The notes under the pieces: generated by a model
The model's input: the letters and a program-made list of their open reading frames with translations, nothing else
Told to the model about the DNA's origin: nothing
The model's database searches: none
In this document: positions 33,603 to 43,633 of the stretch, one piece after another
How the letters are laid out: the number at the start of each line of letters is the position of its first letter
Numbering within the stretch: position 1 is the stretch's first letter
Source: Catillopecten margaritatus gill symbiont
Lineage (GTDB): Bacteria > Pseudomonadota > Gammaproteobacteria > PS1 > Pseudothioglobaceae
Reading direction: 5' to 3'
Length of the DNA: 64,000 nucleotides
NCBI GenBank assembly: GCA_037956075.1
Contig: CP138327.1
Location: 1,478,692-1,542,691 of the forward strand
Made by a program: the position numbers and the translations under genes

Positions 33603-34216
33603 AGATTTTTTTCAATGCCGTTAATCCAGGCTTTAATTTCTGCATTTTTGGTTTTGAATGAGGCGGCGTTGACGACTAATCGAGAACTGATATCAACAAT
33701 GTGTTCAAGTGGCACCAACCCATTCGCTTTGAGTGTATTGCCTGTATCCACTAAGTCCACAATGCAATGTGCCAAACCAACCACAGGTGCTAATTCCATT
33801 GCGCCATAGAGTTTAATAATCTCAATTTGTTGCCCTTTGGCTTCAAAATATCGTTTGGCAGAATTGACATATTTGGTGGCAATTTTCAAAGTATTTTGTT
33901 CTAATTTTTGTTCATCACTGGCAGCCACCATCAATTTACATTTGGCAATACCAAGGTCTAATAATTCCAACAAACCATCAGCACCATGCTCAAGCAGCAC
34001 ATCCTTACCCGCAATACCAAAATCCGCCGCACCGTGTTGCACGAATACTGGCACATCGGTAGCACGAATGACAATGACTTTAATGGTGTCAATATTCGTA
34101 TCAAGAATTAATTTCCTAGAATTCAGTTCTTCGTCGGCAATTTCTAATCCTGCTTTTTTTAATAATGGTAAGGTTTGTTCAAGAATTCTGCCCTTGGATA
34201 ATGCAATTGTCAACAT
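33599..34216 (-). CDS. hisG: ATP phosphoribosyltransferase HisG, short form
   Basis: HisG starts histidine synthesis by joining ATP and PRPP. The 205-residue length is that of the short form (HisGs), which lacks the regulatory domain and normally needs HisZ for activity. The motifs [15 protein letters not shown] at the start and the PRPP-binding loop [15 protein letters not shown] near 155 are clear. No hisZ is in the window. It overlaps hisD by four bases and follows murA. Confidence 0.95.
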   Translation of the reverse strand: MLTIALSKGRILEQTLPLLKKAGLEIADEELNSRKLILDTNIDTIKVIVIRATDVPVFVQHGAADFGIAGKDVLLEHGADGLLELLDLGIAKCKLMVAASDEQKLEQNTLKIATKYVNSAKRYFEAKGQQIEIIKLYGAMELAPVVGLAHCIVDLVDTGNTLKANGLVPLEHIVDISSRLVVNAASFKTKNAEIKAWINGIEKNL

Positions 34217-34219
34217 AAT

Positions 34220-35479
34220 TTAGTCCTGTACTCGTTCGATGTCAGCACCGAGTGATTTTAATTTTTCTTCAATAGTTTCATAGCCACGGTCAAGGTGATA
34301 AACACGCTCAATGGTGGTGGTACCTGTGGCTGCCAATCCCGCTAATACCAACGAGGCAGAAGCACGCAAATCGGTCGCCATCAAATGTGCACCTGTGAGT
34401 GATTTTACCCCTTTACAAACCACGGTGTTACCCTCTAAAGTCAAATCGGCACCCATACGCATAAGTTCGGGGATGTGCATAAAACGGTTTTCAAAAATAT
34501 TTTCGGTAATGGTGCTATGCCCTTCGGCAATGGCATTGAGCGCCGTAAATTGCGCTTGCATATCCGTCGGGAAATTGGGGTAAGTACTGGTTTTGACGCT
34601 TACTGCTTTTGGTCGTTTTCCTTTCATATCTAGTGTGATTGAATTTTTATCGGTTTTAATATCTGCACCAATTTCAATCAATTTCCCTAGCACTGCACGC
34701 ATCACTTGTGGGTTGGTATTTTTAACGGTAATGGAGCCGCCAGTGATGGCAGCCGCTATTAAATAAGTAGCAGATTCAATACGGTCTGAACAGACTGAGT
34801 ACTGAACACCCTTCAAACTTTTTACCCCTTTAATAGTGATGACTGAAGTGCCAATCCCCGTAATTTTTGCCCCCATTTTATTGAGGCAATGACACAAATC
34901 GGATACTTCCGGCTCTTGGGCGGCGTTACTAATAGTCGTTGTGCCTTTAGCAAGTGTGGCAGCCATAATCACATTTTCTGTGGCAGTCACTGTTACTTGG
35001 TCAAAGTGAATATCTGCACCAATTAACCCCTTAGTTTGTGCATAAATATAACCATTGTTAACTTCAATTGTTGCCCCTAACTCTTCTAAGGCTTTCAAAT
35101 GGAGATTGACAGGGCGAGTACCAATCGCACAACCACCCGGCAAAGATACCTTGGCTTTTCCATATTTGGTTAACATTGGTCCAAGTACCAAAATTGAAGC
35201 ACGCATAGTTTTTACTAAATCATAATCAGCTGCTAAGTTGGTAAGGGTTGAGGAGTCCACAAATAAGGAAGAGTCAGACTCTAAAATAAACTCAGAACCC
35301 ATGCTCATTAGCAACCTCAAAGTGGTGGATACATCACTAAGTTCTGGTGTGTTATGCAGGGTTAAGGGGCTGTCTGCCAAGATAGAGGCAAACAAAATAG
35401 GTAGAGAAGAGTTCTTGGAACCAGCAGCTTTCACCGTGCCTTTTAAGGGCTTACCCCCTTGAATAACAAGTTTATACAT
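34220..35479 (-). CDS. murA: UDP-N-acetylglucosamine 1-carboxyvinyltransferase MurA
   Basis: MurA adds PEP to UDP-GlcNAc, the first committed step of peptidoglycan synthesis. The 419-residue protein has LKGTVKAAGSKNSSLPILFA with the Lys/Asn of the active site, and PGGCAIGTRPVNLHLKALEELGA near residue 113 with the Cys that binds PEP or fosfomycin. SYPNFPTDMQAQFTAL and the C-terminal RVYHLDRGYE follow. It lies in mlaC-murA-hisG-hisD order on the minus strand, a conserved proteobacterial cluster. Confidence 0.97.
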   Translation of the reverse strand: MYKLVIQGGKPLKGTVKAAGSKNSSLPILFASILADSPLTLHNTPELSDVSTTLRLLMSMGSEFILESDSSLFVDSSTLTNLAADYDLVKTMRASILVLGPMLTKYGKAKVSLPGGCAIGTRPVNLHLKALEELGATIEVNNGYIYAQTKGLIGADIHFDQVTVTATENVIMAATLAKGTTTISNAAQEPEVSDLCHCLNKMGAKITGIGTSVITIKGVKSLKGVQYSVCSDRIESATYLIAAAITGGSITVKNTNPQVMRAVLGKLIEIGADIKTDKNSITLDMKGKRPKAVSVKTSTYPNFPTDMQAQFTALNAIAEGHSTITENIFENRFMHIPELMRMGADLTLEGNTVVCKGVKSLTGAHLMATDLRASASLVLAGLAATGTTTIERVYHLDRGYETIEEKLKSLGADIERVQD

Positions 35480-35481
35480 AA

Positions 35482-36135
35482 TTAGCCTTTTGTCAGTTTC
35501 TTTTCAATTTTTTCTATTAAGCTATCCAATCCTTTGCGTTTAACATGTGAATTAAATTGTGCCCGATAGGTTTTAATCATACTAACGCCTGAAAATTTCA
35601 CATCGTAAATGCGCCAGTGGTCTGAACGCACCATATTTAGCGTTATTTTAAAAGGGATTGGGTCATTGCCCAAGGTAATTTCTAATTTAACAATCGCCCT
35701 GTTATCTTTGCGTTTTACATGTTCGCCAACTGAAATATTAACACTATCAAAGTCTTTGTAAGAGCCTAATGCACCTGCGTAATCTTTAATTAAAGCGTGC
35801 GTGATATAACGCTGGAAAAGTTGTCTTTGCTCATCATTAAGACTATTCCAATGCCCTATCAGTGCTAATCGAGTTGAGTCAACCATTGAAATATTTGGCA
35901 ACAACTTAATGTTGATGAGTTTTCTAACATTTTCAGGGCTTGCGTGACCTTGTTTTCTAAGCTCTTTAAGTGACGACAAAGCACCCACCATAATATTAAG
36001 TGCAGCCGTACTTGGTGGATTGATAATGCTATGTAATTCTTCTGCATCTAACGCAGCATCATTTTCTACTGCCAAAGTTACATTGATGGACAGAATAGAT
36101 AATATAATAAGCAATGTTTGAATCGTATTCTTCAT
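35482..36135 (-). CDS. MlaC-family phospholipid-binding protein (paralogue 2)
   Basis: The 217-residue protein has a signal peptide (IQTLLIILSILSINVTLA) and an MlaC body, with LIGHWNSLNDEQRQLFQRYITHALIKDYAGAL and WRIYDVKFSGVSMIKTYRAQFNSHV, the family's C-terminal signature. Its place ahead of murA matches the mlaC(-mlaB)-murA arrangement, so this is the more likely true MlaC of the pair in the window. No mlaDEF or mlaB is visible nearby. The stop lies two bases before the murA start. Confidence 0.88.
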   Translation of the reverse strand: MKNTIQTLLIILSILSINVTLAVENDAALDAEELHSIINPPSTAALNIMVGALSSLKELRKQGHASPENVRKLINIKLLPNISMVDSTRLALIGHWNSLNDEQRQLFQRYITHALIKDYAGALGSYKDFDSVNISVGEHVKRKDNRAIVKLEITLGNDPIPFKITLNMVRSDHWRIYDVKFSGVSMIKTYRAQFNSHVKRKGLDSLIEKIEKKLTKG

Positions 36136-36183
36136 GCAAAATCCACAAATAATAAAAATATTTTTATTTTAACCTCTGTATCA

Positions 36184-37968
36184 ATGTCAATTAAAGAAAA
36201 ATTAAAAATTTTAACCACGCAACCTGGGGTTTATCAAATGCTGGATAAGCAAGGTTTAGTGATTTATGTTGGCAAGGCAAAAAACTTGAAAAATCGTGTG
36301 TCCAGTTATTTTTCTAAAATCCATACAGACGATAAAACCAGAGTATTGGTGTTGAATATCCAAACTTTTGAAGTGGTGATTACTGACACTGAAACACAAG
36401 CGTTATTATTAGAAAACGAATTGATTAAGCAACACAAACCCAGATACAACATCTTACTTAAAGATGCAAAAAGCTATCCTTATATTTATATTAGTAACGA
36501 CAAACACCCTCGTGTTGGCTTTTATCGAGGTACTAAAAATGATAAATATCAATATTTTGGACCTTATCCCTCTGCACATATTGTGCGTAATTCACTCAGT
36601 TTATTGAAGAAAATTTTTAAAGTTAGACAATGTGCCAACGCCACTTATCGCTCAAGGTCTCGCCCGTGTTTGGAATATCAAATCGGGCTTTGTAGTGCAC
36701 CTTGCGTTAATAAAATCAGCGATGAAGATTATAAAAGTGATGTCAAAATGATGGGGCAATTTTTAGCAGGAAAAGGCGTGCAAACTTTGGATAATATCTC
36801 GCAAAAAATGCAAGATGCTGCCAAAAATCAAGACTACGAACTCGCCGCCCACCTGCGTGACCAAATGATTGGCTTACGCACCATTCAAGAACAACACAGC
36901 TCACAAACCCTGGGCGATATGGATGTCATCAGCATCGCCATACAAGACGGCGCGCATGCGGTGGAAGTCTTATTTGTGCGTGCTGGCAAGCAAATTGGGC
37001 AAGAATGTATCTTCCCAAAACAAGCCAAAGGCAAAACATCCGAAGTCGTTCTATCCGCATTTTTGCCTTTATATTATCTCGGCAAAGACACGCCAAAACA
37101 ACTATTACTCAGTGAAAAATTAGCCGATAAAAAACTGATTGCCAACGCCTTATCTACCCAAATTATCGACACCCCACAAAAAGACAAACGCCATTTTTTA
37201 AAAATTGCCAGTCTAACAGCAAGAGAAAACTTAAAACAACATCTAAACTCAAAATTCACCAAACGCAAACAACTAGAATTACTACAAAAAATCCTCAACC
37301 TCAAAACCTTGCCCAACAATATAGAATGCTTTGACATCAGCCACACAATGGGCGAAGCAACCGTTGCCTCATGTGTAGTCTTTGAAAAAGGATTGCCAAA
37401 AGTCAAAAAATACCGCCAATTCAACATCAACAACATCACCCCAGGCGACGATTACGCGGCGATGAATCAAGTCGTTTTCAGGCGCTATTCTCGCCTATTA
37501 AAAGAAGAGAAAACTTTACCCGATGTGGTCTTTATTGACGGCGGTTTAGGGCAACTCAATCAAGCCATTATGGTAATGGACTCCATCGGCATTGACTCCA
37601 TTCAATTAGTCGGCGTGGCAAAAGGCGAAGGCAGAAAAGCAGGACTAGAAACCTTGATTATGGTCAAAGACGGCAAAGCCCAAAAAATCAACCTTCACCC
37701 CCAAGATTCTGCATTAATGTTAGTTAACCACATCCGTGACGAATCCCACCGCTTTGCTATCAAAAACCACCGCAAAAAACGCGGAAAAAAGCGCACCACC
37801 TCCCCACTAGAAGGCATTGAAGGTGTGGGTAAAATTCGCAGAACTTCGATACTCAATCATTTTGGTGGTTTACAGGAGGTCAAAAAAGCATCTGTTGATG
37901 AAATGCAGAAAGTTAACGGCATTAGTCTTGCATTAGCGACTAAAATTGTAAAAAAATTACGAGGTTAA
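36184..37968 (+). CDS. uvrC: Excinuclease ABC subunit UvrC
   Basis: UvrC makes the dual incisions of nucleotide excision repair. The 594-residue protein, from ATG 36184, has the GIY-YIG domain (TTQPGVYQMLDKQGLVIYVGKAKNLKNRVSSYF), a Cys-rich region (RPCLEYQIGLCSAPC), a UVR motif near 200-235, the RNase H-like endonuclease domain with DISHTMGEATVASCVVFEKG and VFIDGGLGQL, and a C-terminal HhH region (IEGVGKIRRTSILNHFGG). An ATG at 36118 adds unconserved residues and overlaps the divergent MlaC-like gene. Confidence 0.96.
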   Translation: MSIKEKLKILTTQPGVYQMLDKQGLVIYVGKAKNLKNRVSSYFSKIHTDDKTRVLVLNIQTFEVVITDTETQALLLENELIKQHKPRYNILLKDAKSYPYIYISNDKHPRVGFYRGTKNDKYQYFGPYPSAHIVRNSLSLLKKIFKVRQCANATYRSRSRPCLEYQIGLCSAPCVNKISDEDYKSDVKMMGQFLAGKGVQTLDNISQKMQDAAKNQDYELAAHLRDQMIGLRTIQEQHSSQTLGDMDVISIAIQDGAHAVEVLFVRAGKQIGQECIFPKQAKGKTSEVVLSAFLPLYYLGKDTPKQLLLSEKLADKKLIANALSTQIIDTPQKDKRHFLKIASLTARENLKQHLNSKFTKRKQLELLQKILNLKTLPNNIECFDISHTMGEATVASCVVFEKGLPKVKKYRQFNINNITPGDDYAAMNQVVFRRYSRLLKEEKTLPDVVFIDGGLGQLNQAIMVMDSIGIDSIQLVGVAKGEGRKAGLETLIMVKDGKAQKINLHPQDSALMLVNHIRDESHRFAIKNHRKKRGKKRTTSPLEGIEGVGKIRRTSILNHFGGLQEVKKASVDEMQKVNGISLALATKIVKKLRG

Positions 37969-37971
37969 TCA

Positions 37972-38145
37972 ATGTTTATTAGAGTATTACTTGCCACCTT
38001 TGTCATCGGCTATATTGTGTGGTTCATCAACAATCGCGTCTTAGGTAAAAACCTGGGGTTAGCCAAAGTCATTGCCACGACTTTGGTGGTGGTTAGTTTG
38101 GTTTATTTAGTGCTTGGAGTCCTATCTCATCTTGTGGAAAACTAA
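37972..38145 (+). CDS. Small two-helix membrane protein (57 aa)
   Basis: The ORF starts three bases after the uvrC stop and encodes 57 residues with two hydrophobic segments (about 4-20, VLLATFVIGYIVWF, and about 33-52, VIATTLVVVSLVYLVLGVL) around a short polar loop with NNRVLGKN. No family is recognised. Close spacing to uvrC suggests cotranscription. A REP-like element follows. Confidence 0.75.
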   Translation: MFIRVLLATFVIGYIVWFINNRVLGKNLGLAKVIATTLVVVSLVYLVLGVLSHLVEN

Positions 38146-38158
38146 CCTATCACTCTAT

Positions 38159-38225
38159 GTCATTCTGAGCGTAGCCGAGGAATCTTATTAGGGCGAAAGA
38201 TTTTTTTGACTATGCACAGAATAAC
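38159..38225. repeat. REP-like palindromic repeat, copy 2
   Basis: Opens with GTCATTCTGAGCGTAGCCGAGG and closes with CAGAATAAC, a degenerate inverse arm. It matches the core of the other copies (GAGCGTAGCCGAG). It lies between the small membrane protein and the convergent HAD gene. Confidence 0.85.
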
Positions 38226-38228
38226 AAA

Positions 38229-38762
38229 TTAAATTTTCTTAGATAAAATCAATCTATTCAAATGCCGAGTTTTTTTAATTAACGACTCGGATACATTCGT
38301 CAAAATAGCCAAGTTTGAAACTTCCCATACGGGAATATCACGGTTGTGGTCACCCATATAATCAAAGCCTTTGTTGCCAAATCGTTCAACTAATTTGGCT
38401 GCTTTATTGTGTGAAGAAAGATTGAAGTTCTTATTACTTGCCATAACATCATCAAATAATTTAATGTGTTTAGCCACTGCGAAGGCATAAAATTTGTGCG
38501 AGGCGGTGGCGAGGATGATTTTGTCGCCTTGTTTTTTGCGTTGTTTGATGTAGTCAATGGTGGTTTGGTTGTAGGGTAATTTGGATACATCGATGTTGAA
38601 GCGTTTGACTAATTGTTCTTTGAGGTGACCTTTGCCTCGCATAAACCAGATGGGGAACATAAAAATCAGCCAAGGGCGAGATTTCAGCACGCCTTTGGAT
38701 GATTCTTGGAGTAAATCGGTATCAATCAGGGTGTGGTCTAAATCAACGATGAGTGGTATCAT
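38229..38762 (-). CDS. Stand-alone HAD-superfamily hydrolase resembling the HAD domain of HAD-UbiA fusions
   Basis: The 177-residue protein, from ATG 38762, has HAD motif I IPLIVDLDHTLIDTDLLQESS, motif II in KIILATASHKF, and motif III/IV in GFDYMGDHNRDIPVWEVS. The segment between resembles N-terminal HAD domains fused to UbiA-type prenyltransferases; here the protein ends where the linker would begin, and no UbiA domain follows. Known HAD enzymes of this type dephosphorylate small substrates, and the substrate here is unknown. It overlaps the uup stop by four bases, so it is coupled to it. Confidence 0.82.
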   Translation of the reverse strand: MIPLIVDLDHTLIDTDLLQESSKGVLKSRPWLIFMFPIWFMRGKGHLKEQLVKRFNIDVSKLPYNQTTIDYIKQRKKQGDKIILATASHKFYAFAVAKHIKLFDDVMASNKNFNLSSHNKAAKLVERFGNKGFDYMGDHNRDIPVWEVSNLAILTNVSESLIKKTRHLNRLILSKKI

Positions 38763-40615
38763 TCTAATGCACCCCATTTTTCGTAGTAGCGTTCTAAATC
38801 AGCCTCTAATCTTGATAGGCGAATTAAAGCATCTTGAGATTCGGGCAGTTGGAAAAATTCAGGGTCGGAAAGTTTGAGCTGTATTTCACCGATTTCAATC
38901 TCAGCCTTTTCAATTTTTTTTGGCAATTTATCCAGTGTTTGTTGTTCTTTGTAAGTCAGTTTTTTACTCGGTAAATTAACTGCTTTTTTGACGGATTTTG
39001 GTTTGGATTTAACCTTGGTTTTGCTGTTTAAATCCTCTTGTTTTTGCAGTAAATAATCGTCATAACCCCCTGCATACTGTTGAATGTCGCCATCACCCTC
39101 CATCACCACGGTTGAGCCAACCACATTGTTTAAAAAAGTTCTGTCGTGCGAGATTAAAATCAAGGTGCCAGTGTATTCTACCAGCATTTCTTCGAGCAAT
39201 TCTAAGGTTTCGACATCAAGGTCATTGGTCGGCTCGTCAAGCACCAATAAATTTGCAGGTTGCGAGAGGATTTTGGCTAGCATTAAGCGATTTTTCTCGC
39301 CACCAGAAAACATTTTAATCGGTGCCATTGCTTGTTTTCCGGTGAACAAAAACTGGCGTAAATAGCCAATTATATGTTTACTTTTACCGCCGATATTAAT
39401 ATGGTCAGCACCACCCGAAACAAAATCCATTGCCTTCATATTCGGTTCTAACATCTCACGCATTTGGTCAAAATACGCTAATTTAATAGTTTTGGAGCGG
39501 CGAATAGTGCCGCTGGTCGGCTGCAATTCATCAAGTAGCAACTTGATAAAAGTGGATTTACCCGAACCATTACCACCGATAATACCGATTTTTTCGCCTT
39601 TCAAAACCAGCATCGAAAAGTCTTTGACCAATTGTAAATCGCCGATGGAATAGTTGACTTTTTTGAGTTCAAATACCAATTTAGAAGCGCGTTTTTCGTC
39701 TTCTGCCACCGAGTGGATTTTGACTTTTCCTTGCTTTTGACGACGATTAATAAAGTTCTTACGCATATCCTCCAAAGCCCGCACACGCCCTTCATTACGG
39801 GTTCTTCTGGCTTTAATGCCCTGGCGAATCCATACTTCTTCTTGAGCAAGTTTTTTGTCAAAACGCTTGTTCGCCAAATTTTCTGAATTAAGCAAATTAT
39901 CCTTGCGTTTCACATAATCGTTATAACCACATTCAAACATCGCCAAATTGCCACGGTCAAGGTCAAACACCTTGTTCACGATACCTGCAATAAACGAGCG
40001 GTCATGGCTAATCAACACCAAAGTACCGTGATAATCTTTCAGCATTTTCTCTAAATCAAGAATTGCGGTAATATCCATATGGTTGGTTGGCTCATCAAGC
40101 AACAAAACATTCGGCTCTTGAATTAATGCCCGTGCCAACATTACCCGTCGTCGCCAGCCACCTGAAAGTGTGGATAAAAGTGTTGCTGGATTTAAAGTAA
40201 AACGATTGAGCATACTTTCAATCTTATGCAAATGTTGCCAGCCATCCAAACGGTCGATATCCTCCTGTAATTCAGCGGCTTCATCCAGTTTTTCCTCAGC
40301 CATTAAATGCTGATATTGGGTCAAAATAACCCCAATTTCTCCCAAACCTTCTGCAACAATATCAAATAAATTCTTATCAATGTCTTCTGGTGGCATTTGC
40401 TCCAAATAACTAATCTTAATGCCATTTTTAACTTTGAGTTTCCCATCATCTGGTTCAATCACCCCGGCTAACACCCGCATAAAAGTCGATTTTCCTTCGC
40501 CATTGCGTCCAATCAATGCAATCTTATCGCCTTTTAAAATGGTGGAACTGACTTCATTAAGAATAGGCTTTTCAGAAAAATTAAGAGAGATATTGTCAAG
40601 TGTAATCAGTGGCAT
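38759..40615 (-). CDS. uup: ABC-F family ATPase Uup
   Basis: ABC-F proteins bind ribosomes or repair structures and carry two ATPase cassettes without a membrane domain. The 618-residue protein has Walker A GRNGEGKST (near residue 37) and GGNGSGKST (near 350), two LSGGW/FSGGEK signature motifs, the linker between, and a C-terminal coiled-coil domain (TYKEQQTLDKLPKKIEKAEIEIGEI) typical of Uup. Uup is linked to replication forks and tolerance of stalled ribosomes. It is divergent from ccmH. Confidence 0.93.
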   Translation of the reverse strand: MPLITLDNISLNFSEKPILNEVSSTILKGDKIALIGRNGEGKSTFMRVLAGVIEPDDGKLKVKNGIKISYLEQMPPEDIDKNLFDIVAEGLGEIGVILTQYQHLMAEEKLDEAAELQEDIDRLDGWQHLHKIESMLNRFTLNPATLLSTLSGGWRRRVMLARALIQEPNVLLLDEPTNHMDITAILDLEKMLKDYHGTLVLISHDRSFIAGIVNKVFDLDRGNLAMFECGYNDYVKRKDNLLNSENLANKRFDKKLAQEEVWIRQGIKARRTRNEGRVRALEDMRKNFINRRQKQGKVKIHSVAEDEKRASKLVFELKKVNYSIGDLQLVKDFSMLVLKGEKIGIIGGNGSGKSTFIKLLLDELQPTSGTIRRSKTIKLAYFDQMREMLEPNMKAMDFVSGGADHINIGGKSKHIIGYLRQFLFTGKQAMAPIKMFSGGEKNRLMLAKILSQPANLLVLDEPTNDLDVETLELLEEMLVEYTGTLILISHDRTFLNNVVGSTVVMEGDGDIQQYAGGYDDYLLQKQEDLNSKTKVKSKPKSVKKAVNLPSKKLTYKEQQTLDKLPKKIEKAEIEIGEIQLKLSDPEFFQLPESQDALIRLSRLEADLERYYEKWGALE

Positions 40616-40655
40616 AGGTTAAAATTATTTATTATTTGAGTTAGCGAGGTTTACT

Positions 40656-41090
40656 GTGCGTCATTTTATTCAATTTTTACTGCTATTTACACTTATTAAT
40701 CCTGTCTTTGCCGAAAGCATTGAAGCGAACAGTTTTTCTAACGCCCAACAAGAGCGGCGTTATCGTGCCTTGATTGATGAAATCCGTTGTCCTGTGTGTC
40801 AAGGGCAGAGTATTGGTGGCTCGAATGCGGGGCTGGCAAAGGATTTGAGAGAGAAGGTCAAGGAATTAATTTTGACGGATAAAACCAACGACGATATTCG
40901 TGACTTTATGGTGGCGCGTTACGGGGATTTTGTGGTGTTTAAACCGCCAGTGAACAAAAATACTTATCTTTTATGGTTTCTGCCTTTTGTCTTTTTAGCC
41001 TTTGCTTTATTCTTTCTTATGCGTAATTTTAATCGCAAAAAAGAAGGGGTAAAAATCGACACCACAAAAGCCAAAGAATTGCTAAAGTGA
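40656..41090 (+). CDS. ccmH: Cytochrome c biogenesis protein CcmH (CycL)
   Basis: CcmH helps reduce apocytochrome c thiols for heme attachment. The 144-residue protein has a signal peptide (FIQFLLLFTLINPVFA), the redox motif RCPVCQGQS near residue 44 and one membrane segment (LLWFLPFVFLAFALFFL) near 108-124, the CcmH/NrfF layout. GTG start at 40656, preceded by GCGAGG. No other ccm gene is in the window. YjbQ overlaps its end. Confidence 0.94.
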   Translation: MRHFIQFLLLFTLINPVFAESIEANSFSNAQQERRYRALIDEIRCPVCQGQSIGGSNAGLAKDLREKVKELILTDKTNDDIRDFMVARYGDFVVFKPPVNKNTYLLWFLPFVFLAFALFFLMRNFNRKKEGVKIDTTKAKELLK

Positions 41091-41479
41091 GAAAATTAGT
41101 CATTACCACCAATGGGCGTGGTGCCGTTGAAATCACGCAGCAAGTGAACGATTTTATTAAAAATAATGCCAAATTATGCCATATATTTGTTGCGCATACT
41201 TCGGCATCGTTGATGATTACGGGCAATGAAGATTCGCAACTTTTGTTAGATGTGGAAGAGTATTTTCAAACCAATGTGGCAGATGCCGACCCAAAATATC
41301 GCCATAATAACGAAGGCGATTTTGATATGTCGGGACATATCCGCTCTATTCTCACGGGTGAAAGCAAAACCATTCCCGTGATTGACGGAAAATTAGCCCT
41401 CGGAAAATTTCAAGGCTTGTTTTTATACGAACATCGTGCTGGCATCAACAACCGCACATTAATCATTACCCTGTCATGA
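41087..41479 (+). CDS. YjbQ-family protein (UPF0047, secondary thiamin-phosphate synthase-like)
   Basis: The 130-residue protein has the family signature FVAHTSASLMITGNEDSQLLLDVEEYF, YRHNNEGDFDMSGHIRS near residue 75 and LGKFQGLFLYEHR near the C-terminus, with several conserved His/Asp. YjbQ can make thiamin phosphate weakly, and its main role is unclear. GTG start, overlapping ccmH (GTGA); the TPR gene overlaps its stop. Confidence 0.93.
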   Translation: MRKLVITTNGRGAVEITQQVNDFIKNNAKLCHIFVAHTSASLMITGNEDSQLLLDVEEYFQTNVADADPKYRHNNEGDFDMSGHIRSILTGESKTIPVIDGKLALGKFQGLFLYEHRAGINNRTLIITLS

Positions 41480-42132
41480 GTAGTGAGCAAGAACTCAGTG
41501 ATTTCATGGTGGAAGCCTACGCTTGTCAAAAATCAGGAGATTTGTCAAAAGCAATTCAAGCGTGGAATGGCTTGCTTAATCATCAAGATGCAAACCAGGA
41601 TTTGAAGGCGAATGCGTATTTGAGTTTGGGGAATTTACATCAACAACAAGGCAATGATGATTTAGCCGTTGAAAGTATGTCGAATGCGATTAAAAGCAAT
41701 CCAAACAGTGCGGAGGCGTATTTTTGCTTGGCATATATGGCACAGGAAAAAGAAGAATTTGAAGTCGCTGTTGAGTATTTAGAGCAGGCGTTGGCGTTAA
41801 ATAATCAGGATTGTGGTGCGTTTAACAACCTGGGTAATTGTTACGACAGGCTAGAAAAAACGCAAGAAGCCATTCAAGCCTACACGCAGGCGGTAAAATT
41901 AGACGCAAATTACATTGCGGCGATTTACAACCGTGGCAATGCGTATTTAAAATTAGCAAAAGATGAATTGGCGTATCAAGATTTGACGAAAGCAATAGAA
42001 TTAGACGCAAATTTTTACCAAGCCTACTATAATCGTGGCACTTTGCTGAAACGAATGGGAAAAATGGCAGAATCGGAAAGTGATTTAACCAAAGCGAAAG
42101 CATTAGCACAGCAAGATTTAGAAAACAAATAA
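41476..42132 (+). CDS. Tetratricopeptide-repeat protein (218 aa)
   Basis: The protein contains about five to six TPR units in a row ([105 protein letters not shown]). No signal peptide or other domain is seen, so it is a cytoplasmic adaptor of unknown partner. It overlaps YjbQ by four bases and precedes lysS by seven. Confidence 0.9.
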   Translation: MSSEQELSDFMVEAYACQKSGDLSKAIQAWNGLLNHQDANQDLKANAYLSLGNLHQQQGNDDLAVESMSNAIKSNPNSAEAYFCLAYMAQEKEEFEVAVEYLEQALALNNQDCGAFNNLGNCYDRLEKTQEAIQAYTQAVKLDANYIAAIYNRGNAYLKLAKDELAYQDLTKAIELDANFYQAYYNRGTLLKRMGKMAESESDLTKAKALAQQDLENK

Positions 42133-42139
42133 GGGATTT

Positions 42140-43627
42140 ATGAACAATCAAGACGACAACAAATTAATCACAGAAAGAAGATCAAAATTAGCTTTATTAA
42201 GAGAATCAGGTATGGCATTTGTCAATGATTTTAAACCAGAGCATTTGGCGGAAGATATTTTGGCTAAGTTTGACCAATTGAGTAAAGAGGAATTAGACGA
42301 GCAGGCGGTTGAAGTATCAATTGCAGGGCGGATAATGCTCAAACGGGTAATGGGAAAAGCAAGTTTTGCCCATATTCAAGATGTCAGCGGGCAAATCCAA
42401 TTATTTGTAACCCGTGACGAATTGCCCGAAGGTTTTTACAACGAACAGTTTAAAAAATGGGACATCGGTGACATCATCGGCACCAAAGGCATGCTCTTTA
42501 AAACCCAAGTTGGCGAATTGTCGGTGCGAGTCAAAGAAATTAAATTACTCACCAAATCACTACGCCCATTACCTGAAAAATTCCACGGTTTAAGTGACCA
42601 AGAAATTCGTTACCGTCAACGCTATGTTGATTTAATTATGAACAAAAATTCGCGCGACACTTTCAAACGCCGTAGTCAAATTGTTAGTTATATTCGCAAC
42701 TTTTTCACGGGCAACGATTTTATGGAAGTCGAAACCCCAATGCTCCACAGCATCCCTGGCGGTGCGACTGCCAAGCCATTTGAAACCCATCACAACGCAT
42801 TAGATATGCAAATGTTTATGCGTATTGCCCCCGAACTTTACCTTAAGCGTTTAATCGTCGGTGGACTGGACAGAGTATTTGAAATCAATCGTTGCTTCCG
42901 TAACGAAGGCTTATCCACAAGGCACAATCCAGAATTTACCACGATTGAATTTTATCAAGCCTATGCCACTTATCACGATCTAATGGATACTACCGAAGAC
43001 TTATTCAGAGGCGTTGCCACCGATGTTTGCGGCAATTCTGTCATCACCTATCAAGGGGTTGAATTCGATTTTTCACAACCCTTCCAACGCATCAGCGTCT
43101 TTGATTCAATTCTAAAATACAACCCAACCTTATCCGCCGATGATTTGAATGAAAACAAGGCAACCACCACCGCCAAAAAATTCGGCATCGAGGTCAAAGA
43201 CACCTGGGGTTTAGGAAAAATCCAAATGGAAATTTTTGACGCAAGTGTGGAAGAAAAATTAATCCAACCCACTTTCATCACCGAATACCCAACCGAAATT
43301 TCCCCCCTTGCCCGTCGTAATGACGACAACCCATTCATCACTGATAGATTTGAACTCTTCATCGGCGGCAGAGAAATCGCCAACGGCTTCTCAGAACTCA
43401 ACGATGCCGAAGACCAAGCCAACCGCTTCCACCAACAAGTCGCAGAAAAAGACGCTGGTGACGAGGAAGCCATGCATTACGACGCCGACTACATCCGCGC
43501 CTTAGAATACGGCATGCCTCCTACCGCTGGCGAAGGCATCGGCATTGACCGTATGGTCATGTTATTCACCGATTCACCGAGTATCCGCGATGTGTTGTTG
43601 TTTCCGCAGATGAAATTGGAGCACTAA
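42140..43627 (+). CDS. lysS: Lysyl-tRNA synthetase, class II LysS
   Basis: The 495-residue protein has an OB-fold anticodon domain (about 60-150, [22 protein letters not shown]) and the class II catalytic core with motif 1 [25 protein letters not shown], motif 2 [23 protein letters not shown] and motif 3 [18 protein letters not shown]. It charges tRNA-Lys (a tRNA-Lys gene lies at 46718). It leads lysS-mazG-cmk-rpsA-ihfB on the plus strand. Confidence 0.97.
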   Translation: MNNQDDNKLITERRSKLALLRESGMAFVNDFKPEHLAEDILAKFDQLSKEELDEQAVEVSIAGRIMLKRVMGKASFAHIQDVSGQIQLFVTRDELPEGFYNEQFKKWDIGDIIGTKGMLFKTQVGELSVRVKEIKLLTKSLRPLPEKFHGLSDQEIRYRQRYVDLIMNKNSRDTFKRRSQIVSYIRNFFTGNDFMEVETPMLHSIPGGATAKPFETHHNALDMQMFMRIAPELYLKRLIVGGLDRVFEINRCFRNEGLSTRHNPEFTTIEFYQAYATYHDLMDTTEDLFRGVATDVCGNSVITYQGVEFDFSQPFQRISVFDSILKYNPTLSADDLNENKATTTAKKFGIEVKDTWGLGKIQMEIFDASVEEKLIQPTFITEYPTEISPLARRNDDNPFITDRFELFIGGREIANGFSELNDAEDQANRFHQQVAEKDAGDEEAMHYDADYIRALEYGMPPTAGEGIGIDRMVMLFTDSPSIRDVLLFPQMKLEH

Positions 43628-43633
43628 TCATAA

